A DNA stretch of 33,485 nucleotides. Source: Comamonadaceae bacterium (GTDB lineage Bacteria; Pseudomonadota; Gammaproteobacteria; Burkholderiales; Burkholderiaceae_C). The position numbers and the translations under genes were made by a program. Position 1 is the stretch's first letter; each line of letters starts with the position of its first letter. The stretch covers positions 1-33,485 of the forward strand of contig JAAFIY010000036.1 of NCBI GenBank assembly GCA_013297985.1, in the 5' to 3' direction. Of this stretch, positions 1 to 6,189 are shown piece after piece. Below the pieces are notes generated by a model that was not told the origin of the DNA, searched no databases, and saw nothing but the letters and a program-made list of their open reading frames with translations.

Positions 1-170
1 TGCATGCAGCGGCTCAGAACCGCGTAGTGCCACGCCAGCAGGTCGGCTGCAGCTTTGGACATGGCGTCCGGGCCACCCGCAGCGTGTGCTTGAAGGGCTT
101 GGGTGGCCCGCTCCAGGTGGGCTCGGTCGCCTGAGCTGGCGGCTTGGCTGAATCGGTCGGCTAGGTTCAT
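1..170 (-). CDS. Small helical protein of unknown function, cut by window edge
   Basis: The first 56 codons of a minus-strand gene are visible and the rest lies left of the window. The ATG at 170 is preceded by GGAG about nine bases upstream, which supports this start. The visible protein is Ala-, Leu- and Gln-rich with charged residues, looks alpha-helical, and has no signal peptide or recognisable motif. Its opening (Met-Asn, then an Ala/Ser run, Gly-Asp, a charged Leu-rich helix and later a Tyr-Ala-Val segment) resembles the start of the small protein at 4123, so the two may be paralogues; this is inference from a by-eye alignment. It is the last visible gene of the integrated element, downstream of the primase-helicase gene. 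Confidence 0.55.
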   Translation of the reverse strand, partial: MNLADRFSQAASSGDRAHLERATQALQAHAAGGPDAMSKAAADLLAWHYAVLSRCM

Positions 171-217
171 TCGTGGGTCTCCAAAACTTGGCGGGGTGAT
201 CGTGGTGGGTGTCCTCC

Positions 218-296
218 CTCTATGAGCACCTGCATGATGTATGGACGGACGGGGCGGGGGCGGCCCCGTCCATACACCCAAACCCATTTCATAGAG
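218..296. terminator. Strong nested hairpin after the primase gene
   Basis: A 10-base perfect inverted repeat, GTATGGACGG at 239-248 with CCGTCCATAC at 266-275, encloses a very GC-rich loop that can also pair in an alternative register (GGACGGGGC with GCCCCGTCC). A second, outer inverted repeat pairs CTCTATGA (218-225) with TCATAGAG (289-296). It lies between the primase stop (332) and the next gene start (170). There is no clear T-run on the minus strand, so it may be a partial terminator, an mRNA-stabilising structure, or a protein or replication site. Confidence 0.4.
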
Positions 297-331
297 CACA
301 GGCGGCCACCCCGTCCACCCTGCGCCGGGGC

Positions 332-2875
332 CTACTCTTCCTGCGGCTCACTGAGCGCGGCCCGCGCTTCGCACTCTGCAGCTTCCGACAGGCTCCAAAG
401 GGCAACACCTCGCACCGTTCGCTTGCTCCAACCCGCTGCCTTGAGTGCGCGGGCTAGCTCGGTGCGTTCGCGCTGGCCGTATCGGTCGCTGGCGTAGCCC
501 AACAGCCGATGAACATCGGCGGCCTGAAGCCCCGCCCCGTTTTGGACAGCCACCGTGCGCCCCGTCGCATCCAGCTTGGTGACCTCCCCGGCAACAAGTT
601 GGACGGCAAGTGTCCGCAACTCGTCTTCCAGCAAACCCCGCGCTGTGCGTCGATTGCGGGCGGCTTCCCACTCCCGAAACGCTTCAGGCTCAGCCGCTGG
701 TGAGATGTAGTTCGTCGCACCACGCCGCCAAAGCGCCACCGCTTCGCCCCAGACCTGCGGCATGACGGCTTCAAGCGCTGCCCAATCAATTGGGTCGGTC
801 TCGCAAGCCTCGGTGCGTAGGGGCAGCCACCGCCTGTGCAGTGCCCCGGTTGAGTCGGCTAGGTAGCGGCTTTCATTTGTGGTTGCGACAAACACCGCCC
901 GCCGCACAAACGTCTCTTCGTCCCGCGCGAACGGCGGCCGGTAGGAGTCAACCTCAGCAGCCAGCGTCTCATTGAGCGCCTGAACGCTTGAGGCCCGCTG
1001 CAGTGCGGTCAACTCGGCAATCTCAACAATCAGCTTGCCCCGCAGCGCTTCGGATACCTTGCGCCGGTCGCTCAAGTCTTTGACGCAATCCGAGTGCAAC
1101 CCATCCCCCAGGCACTTCACCATGATGTTGAAGGCTTTGCTTTTCCCCGCCCCCGGTGCACCTTCAACACAAATCACCAGATCGTGCTTGTGGCCATGCT
1201 CTGCTTGGGCACGCGCCACAGCACCAACAAACATGCAGCGCACCGCCGCCGCCATGTATGCGTCGCCTTCAGACCTGCAGCGCAAGTACGTCACGGCAAA
1301 GGTGTCTATGCGGGGCTTGCCGTCCCACGCCCGCTCAAGCTCTTGCAGACGATCCCACACGGGATTCACAGGTCGTTCACGCGCCGCCGCGTGCAGAACC
1401 CTGCCCAGGTCATCAGCACGCACCCGGCGCATGCGCCAAACAGCCGCCAGATACACCCCAAGCCGCGTGCGACAAGCATCGGTGATCGGCCCCGGCACCT
1501 TCTCGCCCAGCCGCTCCACATCTTCCCAAGAGCCCAGCCGCACGATGCGCCCTGCAAAGGTGTCATACCCCAGCGCTGCGGGCTTGCCCTGCCCACCACT
1601 CAGCGCAGGGTCGTGTCGCAGCAGCATCAGGATGTTGCGCTCGGTGGCATCTGGCCAGCCGTCGCGCCCACAACTGAGCGGCGTTCCTTCCGCCGCTGCG
1701 GTGCTGTCCAGCACCTCCCGCAGATGCTGCGGCATGGTGTTTGCAGCTTGCTTGGGCAGGCCCTTCCAATCGGCAGCTTGCCGACCGTAGAACTTCCCCG
1801 CGTCAATCTGCTTCACAACAGCCTGCGCCGCAGCGTGAAGCGTCATGTTCAAGTAGTCCGGGTGGCTTGACCACTTGGGACGCGCCTTGCCCCGCAACAG
1901 TGTCAAACCCTGCACAACGCCTTCACAGTCAGCCACCCCCCGGCGCAGCAGCTCACACGCAAAGTAGTGCTCGATCTCGCTTACATCGTGGTCCCGGCTT
2001 TGCCAAGTCCGAAAGTCCTCGGCAGATTCACCAGCAGGTTCGTCCCGCAACCTCTTGCGGATCAGCTCCGCCGCCGCCGCAGCGGTGCGCTCAAAACCGC
2101 CCCGGTAAGCCTCAAGCACATCGAAGGGATCGACCGTGGCGGTTGCGCTGCCCGCGCCTGCAGGCTTGGCACCCCCACCCGCGCCCCCCGCAACCCCAGC
2201 CCCCCGCCCCTGTGCCAATCGGCCCGCCAGCCACTGAAGGCCCGCCGCGCACCCGCCGCTGACGCGCCCGGCGGTTCCCTGTACAACATCACCAGAGATT
2301 CGAGCCCAACGCACCGCGCCTGCCGCCCAACCTTCGACGCCAACACCGTCGCTAGCCTGCGTGGGCAGCTTGAAAGAGCTGGCGTTGGCGGGTTTGCCCA
2401 TCACGGCAAGTAGCTCTGACCATGCGGTCTGGTCGGCCTCGCCCTCCAGCTTCAAGGCGATACGGAGCCCCGAACCTGACGGGCTCACTTCGATGTAGGT
2501 TGCTCCGAAATACTGCACCGCCTCTTCCCACCAGGCTGTGCCTGCAACGTGGTCTAGGTCAAGCAACACAGCGCCCAACTCTGCACCGAGCAGCAGCACG
2601 CCGACGCCTTCAGCATTGCCCTTGTCCACTTGCTCAAGGCAACTGTTCAGGCTGCCCCCGGTAGTGGGGTCGCTGGCCTTGGCAAGGCGCAAGGTTTTGG
2701 GGTTGCCCGGTGCCTTTGGGTTGCCCTTGTCATCGAGCCATCGCGGCCCCCAAAGTGCCCAGATCAGGAACAGTTCGCGCAGTCCCGATGCCTTGATGGC
2801 ATCGCGCTTTTGCGCCCAGGTTTTAGATTGCGGCAGGCCTTGACCTGCGCTCGTGTCGCACGGAAAATCACTCAT
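332..2875 (-). CDS. VirE-type primase-helicase, probable element replication protein
   Basis: The protein has 847 residues. The N-terminal part (about 30-220) looks like an archaeo-eukaryotic primase fold as found in phage and plasmid prim-pol proteins: an acidic Asp-Leu-Asp-His motif at 106-109 and a Ser-Pro-Ser-Gly-x-Gly-Leu motif at 131-137. A Gly/Ala-rich linker (about 220-248) follows. The C-terminal half is a VirE-like P-loop ATPase with a Trp-Asp-Gly-Lys-Pro-Arg segment (517-522), Walker A GAPGAGKS (572-579), a Walker B-like LIVEIAEL (615-622) and a downstream Ala-Thr-Thr-Asn-Glu sensor-like motif. The ATG at 2875 has AGGG seven bases upstream. Such proteins prime and unwind DNA for satellite phages and integrative elements. 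The family is fairly sure; the replication role is inferred from the neighbours (integrase, AlpA). Confidence 0.85.
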   Translation of the reverse strand: MSDFPCDTSAGQGLPQSKTWAQKRDAIKASGLRELFLIWALWGPRWLDDKGNPKAPGNPKTLRLAKASDPTTGGSLNSCLEQVDKGNAEGVGVLLLGAELGAVLLDLDHVAGTAWWEEAVQYFGATYIEVSPSGSGLRIALKLEGEADQTAWSELLAVMGKPANASSFKLPTQASDGVGVEGWAAGAVRWARISGDVVQGTAGRVSGGCAAGLQWLAGRLAQGRGAGVAGGAGGGAKPAGAGSATATVDPFDVLEAYRGGFERTAAAAAELIRKRLRDEPAGESAEDFRTWQSRDHDVSEIEHYFACELLRRGVADCEGVVQGLTLLRGKARPKWSSHPDYLNMTLHAAAQAVVKQIDAGKFYGRQAADWKGLPKQAANTMPQHLREVLDSTAAAEGTPLSCGRDGWPDATERNILMLLRHDPALSGGQGKPAALGYDTFAGRIVRLGSWEDVERLGEKVPGPITDACRTRLGVYLAAVWRMRRVRADDLGRVLHAAARERPVNPVWDRLQELERAWDGKPRIDTFAVTYLRCRSEGDAYMAAAVRCMFVGAVARAQAEHGHKHDLVICVEGAPGAGKSKAFNIMVKCLGDGLHSDCVKDLSDRRKVSEALRGKLIVEIAELTALQRASSVQALNETLAAEVDSYRPPFARDEETFVRRAVFVATTNESRYLADSTGALHRRWLPLRTEACETDPIDWAALEAVMPQVWGEAVALWRRGATNYISPAAEPEAFREWEAARNRRTARGLLEDELRTLAVQLVAGEVTKLDATGRTVAVQNGAGLQAADVHRLLGYASDRYGQRERTELARALKAAGWSKRTVRGVALWSLSEAAECEARAALSEPQEE

Positions 2876-2924
2876 GTTGATCCCTATGTTTTTGGTCTTA
2901 TGGGATTGACGAAACGCTTCACTT

Positions 2925-2960
2925 AAAGCCCCGCGCTGCTGGCTGCAGCCCGGGGCTTTT
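2925..2960. terminator. Hairpin between the 180-residue gene and the primase gene
   Basis: AAAGCCCCG (2925-2933) pairs perfectly with CGGGGCTTT (2951-2959), flanked by short A/T runs on both sides. It sits between the stop at 2972 and the primase start at 2875, so on the minus strand it would act as an intra-operon terminator or attenuator. The 15-base GCTGCAGCCCGGGGC within it (2942-2956) recurs exactly at 4261-4275, in the other non-coding stretch of the element. Confidence 0.5.
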
Positions 2961-2971
2961 CTTTGGCTCGG

Positions 2972-3514
2972 TCAGGCGGCGAGCGGATGACCTCCTTTGC
3001 TGTTCAGTTTGAATTCTTTGTACTGTTGTCGATAGTCCAGCAGCATCTCCGCGCTGCTGTAAACCTCACTGGCCATCAGAGCCCATTCACGGTAGCCCCG
3101 GCTGTCGCTGCGCTCTTGCAGAGCCCTTAGATCACCCAGCGTGTCCGCGATTTCGCGCAGCAGCAAGTTGAGGATTTCGGGCCTCATGTCGGGCCGGTCT
3201 GGGGCGTTGATCCAGGTGTGGGTTTCGTCCCGCAAGGTCACATGGGGCCCAGACTCCACATCTGCCGCAAGCGCCCCACCTGTGCTGTCCATTGCAGCCG
3301 GATCAAGCGCCCGGGTGATGGCGAAGAGGTCCAACCGCACCTGTGGGCTTTCCAGCCAAGCCAGCCCGCGTGGGCCGTTGTCTTGGCAGCTTAGGCAGAG
3401 TGAGGCCATCGCATCACGCACCATCGTCAGGTTGAGCACGGCTTCAGATGCTGTGGCGGGGCGGCGCGTTTGGTGAATCACGGCGCGGGGGATTAACTCG
3501 ACCTCGAACTTCAT
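2972..3514 (-). CDS. Unknown 180-residue element protein, coupled to the HTH gene
   Basis: I do not recognise this protein. It begins MKFEVELIP at 3514. Its ATG overlaps the TGA of the upstream HTH gene as ATGA (3511-3514), the usual sign of translational coupling, which is why I choose this start rather than the longer in-frame opening at 4123. The sequence is soluble and mixed in character: a pair of cysteines (Cys-Leu-Ser-Cys) in the first third, several Leu-rich amphipathic helices, a Trp-Ile-Asn segment in the middle, and a basic C-terminus. It has no transmembrane segment or signal peptide. It lies between the second HTH regulator and the primase gene. Functions such as regulation of element replication would be guesses. 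Confidence 0.6.
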   Translation of the reverse strand: MKFEVELIPRAVIHQTRRPATASEAVLNLTMVRDAMASLCLSCQDNGPRGLAWLESPQVRLDLFAITRALDPAAMDSTGGALAADVESGPHVTLRDETHTWINAPDRPDMRPEILNLLLREIADTLGDLRALQERSDSRGYREWALMASEVYSSAEMLLDYRQQYKEFKLNSKGGHPLAA

Positions 3515-4123
3515 TTCCCACCCCGCGCTACGGCCTCGATCTGCTCCCGACTCCACAGCGGGCAGCCCGGGGCAGGAACCGTGGGCGGAGGGATGATCCC
3601 TCGCGCCACCCATTGCGAGACGGTTTTTAGGTCCACACCCAGCGTCTGCGCAACTTCGGCTCGACGCATGGTGAGCGGCTGCGGCTTCACCGCAAACGTG
3701 TTGGGCTGTGGCTCTGGCTGTTGCTTTGGCTTTGGCTTTGGCTGCGGCTGCGCCGCAAACGTGTTGGGCTGCGGCTGCGCAGCAAACGGGCGCATGGTGA
3801 GCGGCTGCGGCTTCATCGCAAAGGTGTTGGACATCCTTAACTCCATCATGGGAACCACCGAACCGGTGTGCCAATACCTTGCCGCACCCGCGTTCACTTT
3901 GGGAACCCCCTCCCGACGTCAAAACATCCAACGCGACGGCGTAGCGCACCGCTAGACCCTTCGCACCCTGCGAACTCCCAGCGCCCTCCAGCGCCCGCCC
4001 CAACCCCTGAAGCGCCACGTCAACCAGCGCCCACCGCTGTGCATCACCAAGCGCTGTAACACCTTCCACCAGGCGCACCGCATCGCCCGCCGCCGCAGCG
4101 GCCATCAGTTCTTGCGTGTTCAT
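2972..4123 (-). CDS. 383-codon open frame whose first ~75 codons look like a separate small gene
   Basis: An ATG at 4123 with a good AGGGGA site five bases upstream opens a frame that stays open to 2972. Residues 1 to about 75 look genuine: an Ala/Leu/Val-rich helical protein beginning MNTQELMAAAAAGDAVRL. Residues from about 85 to 203 are Ala/His/Cys low-complexity, which is what out-of-frame reading of the HTH gene (3511-3834) would give, and the last 180 residues are the separate downstream gene. The most economical reading is a small gene whose own stop has been lost. A run GGGAGGGGG on the coding strand (3906-3914) is a likely indel site: shifting there would end the protein at a TGA close by in one direction, or join it to the HTH gene in the other. 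The continuous 383-residue product could be real but seems unlikely. Confidence 0.4.
   Translation of the reverse strand: MNTQELMAAAAAGDAVRLVEGVTALGDAQRWALVDVALQGLGRALEGAGSSQGAKGLAVRYAVALDVLTSGGGSQSERGCGKVLAHRFGGSHDGVKDVQHLCDEAAAAHHAPVCCAAAAQHVCGAAAAKAKAKATARATAQHVCGEAAAAHHASSRSCADAGCGPKNRLAMGGARDHPSAHGSCPGLPAVESGADRGRSAGWEMKFEVELIPRAVIHQTRRPATASEAVLNLTMVRDAMASLCLSCQDNGPRGLAWLESPQVRLDLFAITRALDPAAMDSTGGALAADVESGPHVTLRDETHTWINAPDRPDMRPEILNLLLREIADTLGDLRALQERSDSRGYREWALMASEVYSSAEMLLDYRQQYKEFKLNSKGGHPLAA
3511..3834 (-). CDS. HTH (MerR/excisionase-like) protein with repeated Pro/Gln-rich N-terminus
   Basis: The product is 107 residues, starting MSNTFAMKPQ at 3834, where GGAG sits six bases before the ATG on the coding strand. 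The last ~53 residues form a short winged-helix DNA-binding fold of the MerR/AlpA/excisionase kind: RRAEVAQTLGVDLKTVSQWV is the helix-turn-helix, followed by a Pro-rich turn and a Leu-Trp-Ser-Arg-Glu-Gln-Ile-Glu-Ala wing and helix. The N-terminal half carries two copies of NTFA(M/V)KPQPLTMR flanking a Pro/Gln/Lys linker with a third partial copy. In DNA these are 40-base direct repeats with two mismatches. The stop overlaps the next gene's ATG. It probably regulates element genes or recombination; this role is inferred from the fold and position. Confidence 0.65.
   Translation of the reverse strand: MSNTFAMKPQPLTMRPFAAQPQPNTFAAQPQPKPKPKQQPEPQPNTFAVKPQPLTMRRAEVAQTLGVDLKTVSQWVARGIIPPPTVPAPGCPLWSREQIEAVARGGK
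3665..3830. repeat. In-frame 40-base direct repeats within the HTH gene
   Basis: Positions 3665-3704 and 3791-3830 are the same 40 bases with two mismatches, 126 bases (42 codons) apart, so the duplication keeps frame. A third partial copy lies near 3753-3769. The stretch between is made of short CTTTGG/CTGCGG-type units coding for Pro, Lys and Gln. The gene's own start lies in the upstream copy, so the N-terminal extension appears to have arisen by tandem duplication. Confidence 0.8.
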
Positions 4124-4164
4124 GAAATCCCCTGCTGTTGAAAAGCAGCCGACAGGTATTCGTC

Positions 4165-4191
4165 GCGCCCTGCACGGCTGGTGCAGGGCGC
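4165..4191. other. Perfect 11-bp hairpin upstream of the small helical gene
   Basis: GCGCCCTGCAC (4165-4175) pairs perfectly with GTGCAGGGCGC (4181-4191) around a five-base loop. It lies 42 bases before the start at 4123 on the minus strand, so it would be in that gene's leader. A smaller CTGCT/AGCAG stem sits next to the ribosome site. It has no T-run, so I do not call it a terminator. Confidence 0.45.
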
Positions 4192-4223
4192 TGCTGTCTT
4201 TGGGCGACTGGGTTACTTCATAT

Positions 4224-4257
4224 CCCGGCCCCGCGAAGGCGGGCTAGCCGGGTTTTT
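4224..4257 (+). terminator. Rho-independent terminator-like hairpin reading on the plus strand
   Basis: CCCGGC (4224-4229) pairs with GCCGGG (4247-4252), with an inner CCCGC/GCGGG stem (4230-4234 and 4239-4243), followed directly by TTTTT. The T-run is on the plus strand, opposite to every gene in the element. Together with the 4165-4191 hairpin it would suit the 3' end of a short plus-strand RNA starting somewhere near 4130. No promoter was identified. Confidence 0.4.
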
Positions 4258-4290
4258 GACGCTGCAGCCCGGGGCGGCTGCAGGGGCGGG

Positions 4291-4431
4291 CTAGGGGTGC
4301 TTGCTACTCGCCCGAGCTTCAGCGGCTTGCTTTTTCAGCCAAGCGCGATGCGCCTTCCTGACCGCAGCGAGTTCCGCCGCGTAGCGCTCACGCGCCTGTG
4401 CTTCGTCGTAGGACATTGGCGTTTTGCTCAT
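4291..4431 (-). CDS. 46-residue charged helical protein overlapping the alpA-like gene
   Basis: This very small gene begins MSKTPMSYDEAQARERYAAE. Its ATG (4431-4429) overlaps the TGA of the alpA-like gene as ATGA, and it ends at a TAG at 4291. The predicted protein is almost wholly helical and rich in Ala, Arg, Lys and Glu, with no membrane segment. Short charged proteins of this kind are common beside AlpA genes in integrated elements, but I do not recognise a family. The coupled start and regular amphipathic composition argue for coding; its length means chance cannot be excluded. Confidence 0.5.
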   Translation of the reverse strand: MSKTPMSYDEAQARERYAAELAAVRKAHRAWLKKQAAEARASSKHP

Positions 4432-4685
4432 TGCCCGTACCCCCGCTCAGCTTGTTGCGCCGCTGCCTTGGCTGCAAGCCAAGCATCTATGGCATCAAGG
4501 TCAAACATCCTGACGCCGCCGACCTTGGCCCCACGCGGGAATGTGGGATCGACTCTCATCGTCTTGTAGATCGTCCAGCGGCTCAAGTCCAAGTACTCCG
4601 CCGTCGGCTCCACACGGGCAAACCGCGCAGCGCGGGCCTTAAATGCGCTCTCTTTGAGCGTCTTGTTCTCAGCAATCGGGTTCAT
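4428..4685 (-). CDS. AlpA-family regulator/excisionase
   Basis: The protein has 85 residues from MNPIAENK at 4685, which has an excellent AGGAGAGG site seven bases upstream; longer in-frame starts lack one. The core resembles AlpA/phage excisionase proteins: VEPTAEYLDLSRWTIYKTM is the helix-turn-helix, then a Pro-x-Phe-Pro-Arg turn, and a wing with Gly-Gly-Val-Arg-Met-Phe-Asp-Leu-Asp-Ala-Ile-Asp-Ala-Trp-Leu, the classic AlpA ending. In P4-like elements such proteins activate integrase expression or direct excision. It lies immediately downstream of the integrase on the same strand, which fits. A 46-residue gene overlaps its stop. Confidence 0.8.
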   Translation of the reverse strand: MNPIAENKTLKESAFKARAARFARVEPTAEYLDLSRWTIYKTMRVDPTFPRGAKVGGVRMFDLDAIDAWLAAKAAAQQAERGYGQ

Positions 4686-4778
4686 CGTGGAACCTCTCCT
4701 TATCAAGTTGCAAACGCCTGCACACTGCAAGCAACTGGAACATATCTCGGTAAAACAGGCTGGTCAACACTTTGCCCA

Positions 4779-5948
4779 TCACACCGCTTGCAGCAGGCCC
4801 AATGCAGCGCGGGCTTGCTTTTCCAAAACCTTGCCGTAGAACTTCTGAATCATCAGCACCGATGTCCCCGACAGCAGCGCTACTGTTAGCAGGTCAGTGC
4901 CCCCCGCGCACATGTCCGTGATGGTGGAATGCCGCAGCGAATAAAGCACGGTGCCCTCTGGCAGCCCCGCCGCCTGTGCTGCGGCGCGAACAGGCTTCTT
5001 CCAAGCGTCTTTGTCCCAAGGCTTGCCGTCTGCCCGCGTGAGCAACCAAGCACTCGGCAGCTTGTTGCGGGCCTGTTCTTGCAGGAAGGTCACGGCCTGC
5101 GGTGGCAGGGGTAGCGCCCGGCCCGCGCCTGCCTTGTCAGTGGTGATGGTCAGCAGGCCCCGGCTGGCGTCAAAGTCCGACACCCGCAGCGCAGCAGCCG
5201 CACCCGGGCGCAGAGGCACCATGCACAGCAGGCGCACCAGCTCCCGCAGTCCAGGCCCACACGCCTGCACCAGCGCTGCCCGCTGCTCAGGCGACAGATA
5301 CCCCTGACGCCGCCCGTCAGCCACAGGCACGGGGCTTAGCGCACTGCGCCACGCAAAGTCTGAGGTAACAGCACCTTCCTTGTAGGCCAGATTCAGCGCT
5401 GCACGTAGCGCCACAAGATCACGGTTCAGCGTCTGCCCGGCGCGTTTGCCGCCCTTGTTCGGCCCTGCTTCAGCCGTCTTGGTGGCCAGCCCCTTGCGCC
5501 ACCCCTTGAGGATTGCGGGTGTCAACTTGGCAAGCTCGGTGTTGGCTAGTCGCTTGTTGTCCAAGACGTACTGTTCAAAGCGCCGTGACACGTCCCTTGC
5601 GGCCTTTTCTCCGCGCCGCTCAGTGACATGCACCACGTACTCTGCGCACGCCTCGCTGACCGTCTGCGCTTGCGCTGCACCCCCTGCGGCGCAGTGCGTG
5701 AACCAAGCCTCAGCCTCTTTCTTGGCGGCGTCGAAGCGCTCACCGGGAGATAGGTGCCCAAAACTGCCAAGGCTTTTGTGACTCTGTTCATAAGCCTCAT
5801 AGCGCCGCGCAATCCAGCCGCCGTCAGCGACTTGTGCGGTCACCCGATATCCCAGGTAGCAGCCCTTGGTGACGCGGTGCCAGTAGGGCTCACGCCGGGG
5901 CTTTAGCTTTTCTCTGCCGCTGACGGTATCGAGCGTGTATGTGGGCAT
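4779..5948 (-). CDS. Tyrosine-type site-specific integrase
   Basis: I start this at MPTYTLDTVS (5948), giving 389 residues; the frame is open further upstream but that part reads through operator-like repeats and the tRNA fragment. It has an N-terminal arm-binding region (about 1-90), a SAM-like core-binding domain (about 95-195) and a catalytic domain. The catalytic residues seen are Arg247 (in Leu-Arg-Pro-Gly), Lys272, Arg339-His340 (in Tyr-Ser-Leu-Arg-His) and nucleophile Tyr371 (in Lys-Phe-Tyr-Gly-Lys). The usual first His of the HxxR box is Tyr, as in many integrases of this type. It is next to the tRNA-Val fragment that marks the element end, so it very probably carried out integration into that tRNA gene. 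Confidence 0.92.
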   Translation of the reverse strand: MPTYTLDTVSGREKLKPRREPYWHRVTKGCYLGYRVTAQVADGGWIARRYEAYEQSHKSLGSFGHLSPGERFDAAKKEAEAWFTHCAAGGAAQAQTVSEACAEYVVHVTERRGEKAARDVSRRFEQYVLDNKRLANTELAKLTPAILKGWRKGLATKTAEAGPNKGGKRAGQTLNRDLVALRAALNLAYKEGAVTSDFAWRSALSPVPVADGRRQGYLSPEQRAALVQACGPGLRELVRLLCMVPLRPGAAAALRVSDFDASRGLLTITTDKAGAGRALPLPPQAVTFLQEQARNKLPSAWLLTRADGKPWDKDAWKKPVRAAAQAAGLPEGTVLYSLRHSTITDMCAGGTDLLTVALLSGTSVLMIQKFYGKVLEKQARAALGLLQAV

Positions 5949-5956
5949 GGTGGGTT

Positions 5957-5997
5957 TTTTCCGTACGGAAGTTTTACGGTAAACATTTTCCGTACGG
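5957..5997. promoter_or_regulatory. Iterated TTTTCCGTACGG sites upstream of the integrase
   Basis: TTTTCCGTACGG occurs at 5957-5968 and again exactly at 5986-5997, with a shortened TTTTACGG at 5972-5979 between them, so the three start 14-15 bases apart. CCGTACGG is itself a perfect palindrome. They lie between the integrase start and the tRNA end, the usual position of integrase arm-type sites, excisionase sites or a repressor operator. Which protein binds is not visible from sequence. Confidence 0.55.
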
Positions 5998-6080
5998 CCC
6001 CACATCAGCGCAACCGCTTTCACACACTCCCAGAGGAGAACAGCCGTTTTCGGACATTCACTAACCCCACCTTCCCGCCG

Positions 6081-6125
6081 TTGACATGGTGGGGGTCGTT
6101 GGTTCGAGTCCAATTGCGCCTACCA
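6081..6125 (+). other. attR: displaced 3' half of tRNA-Val(GAC)
   Basis: The 45 bases read as a tRNA from position 32 to the CCA end: anticodon loop TTGACAT (anticodon GAC), stem GGTGG, variable GGGTC, T arm GTTGG-TTCGAGT-CCAAT, acceptor TGCGCCT, A, CCA. The sequence before 6081 does not match any tRNA 5' half, so no functional tRNA is here. This is the hallmark of integration into a tRNA gene with crossover at the anticodon loop; the intact tRNA should be at the other end, left of the window. Confidence 0.88.
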
Positions 6126-6130
6126 AATAC

Positions 6131-6169
6131 AAAAACCCCGCAGGTTTGCATGGCCTGCGGGGTTTTTTT
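6131..6169 (+). terminator. Rho-independent terminator of the former tRNA-Val locus
   Basis: CCCCGCAGG pairs with CCTGCGGGG around a nine-base loop, preceded by AAAAA and followed by seven T residues, six bases after the tRNA CCA. Before integration it would have ended tRNA-Val transcription. It now stands alone downstream of the displaced fragment. The flanking A and T runs make it potentially bidirectional. Confidence 0.85.
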
Positions 6170-6189
6170 CATTGGCCATGCACTCAAGC

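Noticed and set aside
3700-3800. CRISPR-like or tandem repeat array
   Set aside because: The repeats are imperfect coding repeats within one gene, without regular spacers.
5949-6113. Integrase extended upstream to 444 residues
   Set aside because: The extra part reads through the iterated CCGTACGG sites and the tRNA fragment; homology begins after the start at 5948.
6081-6125. A functional tRNA gene at the element end
   Set aside because: Only positions 32 to the CCA end are present and the upstream bases cannot form the missing half.
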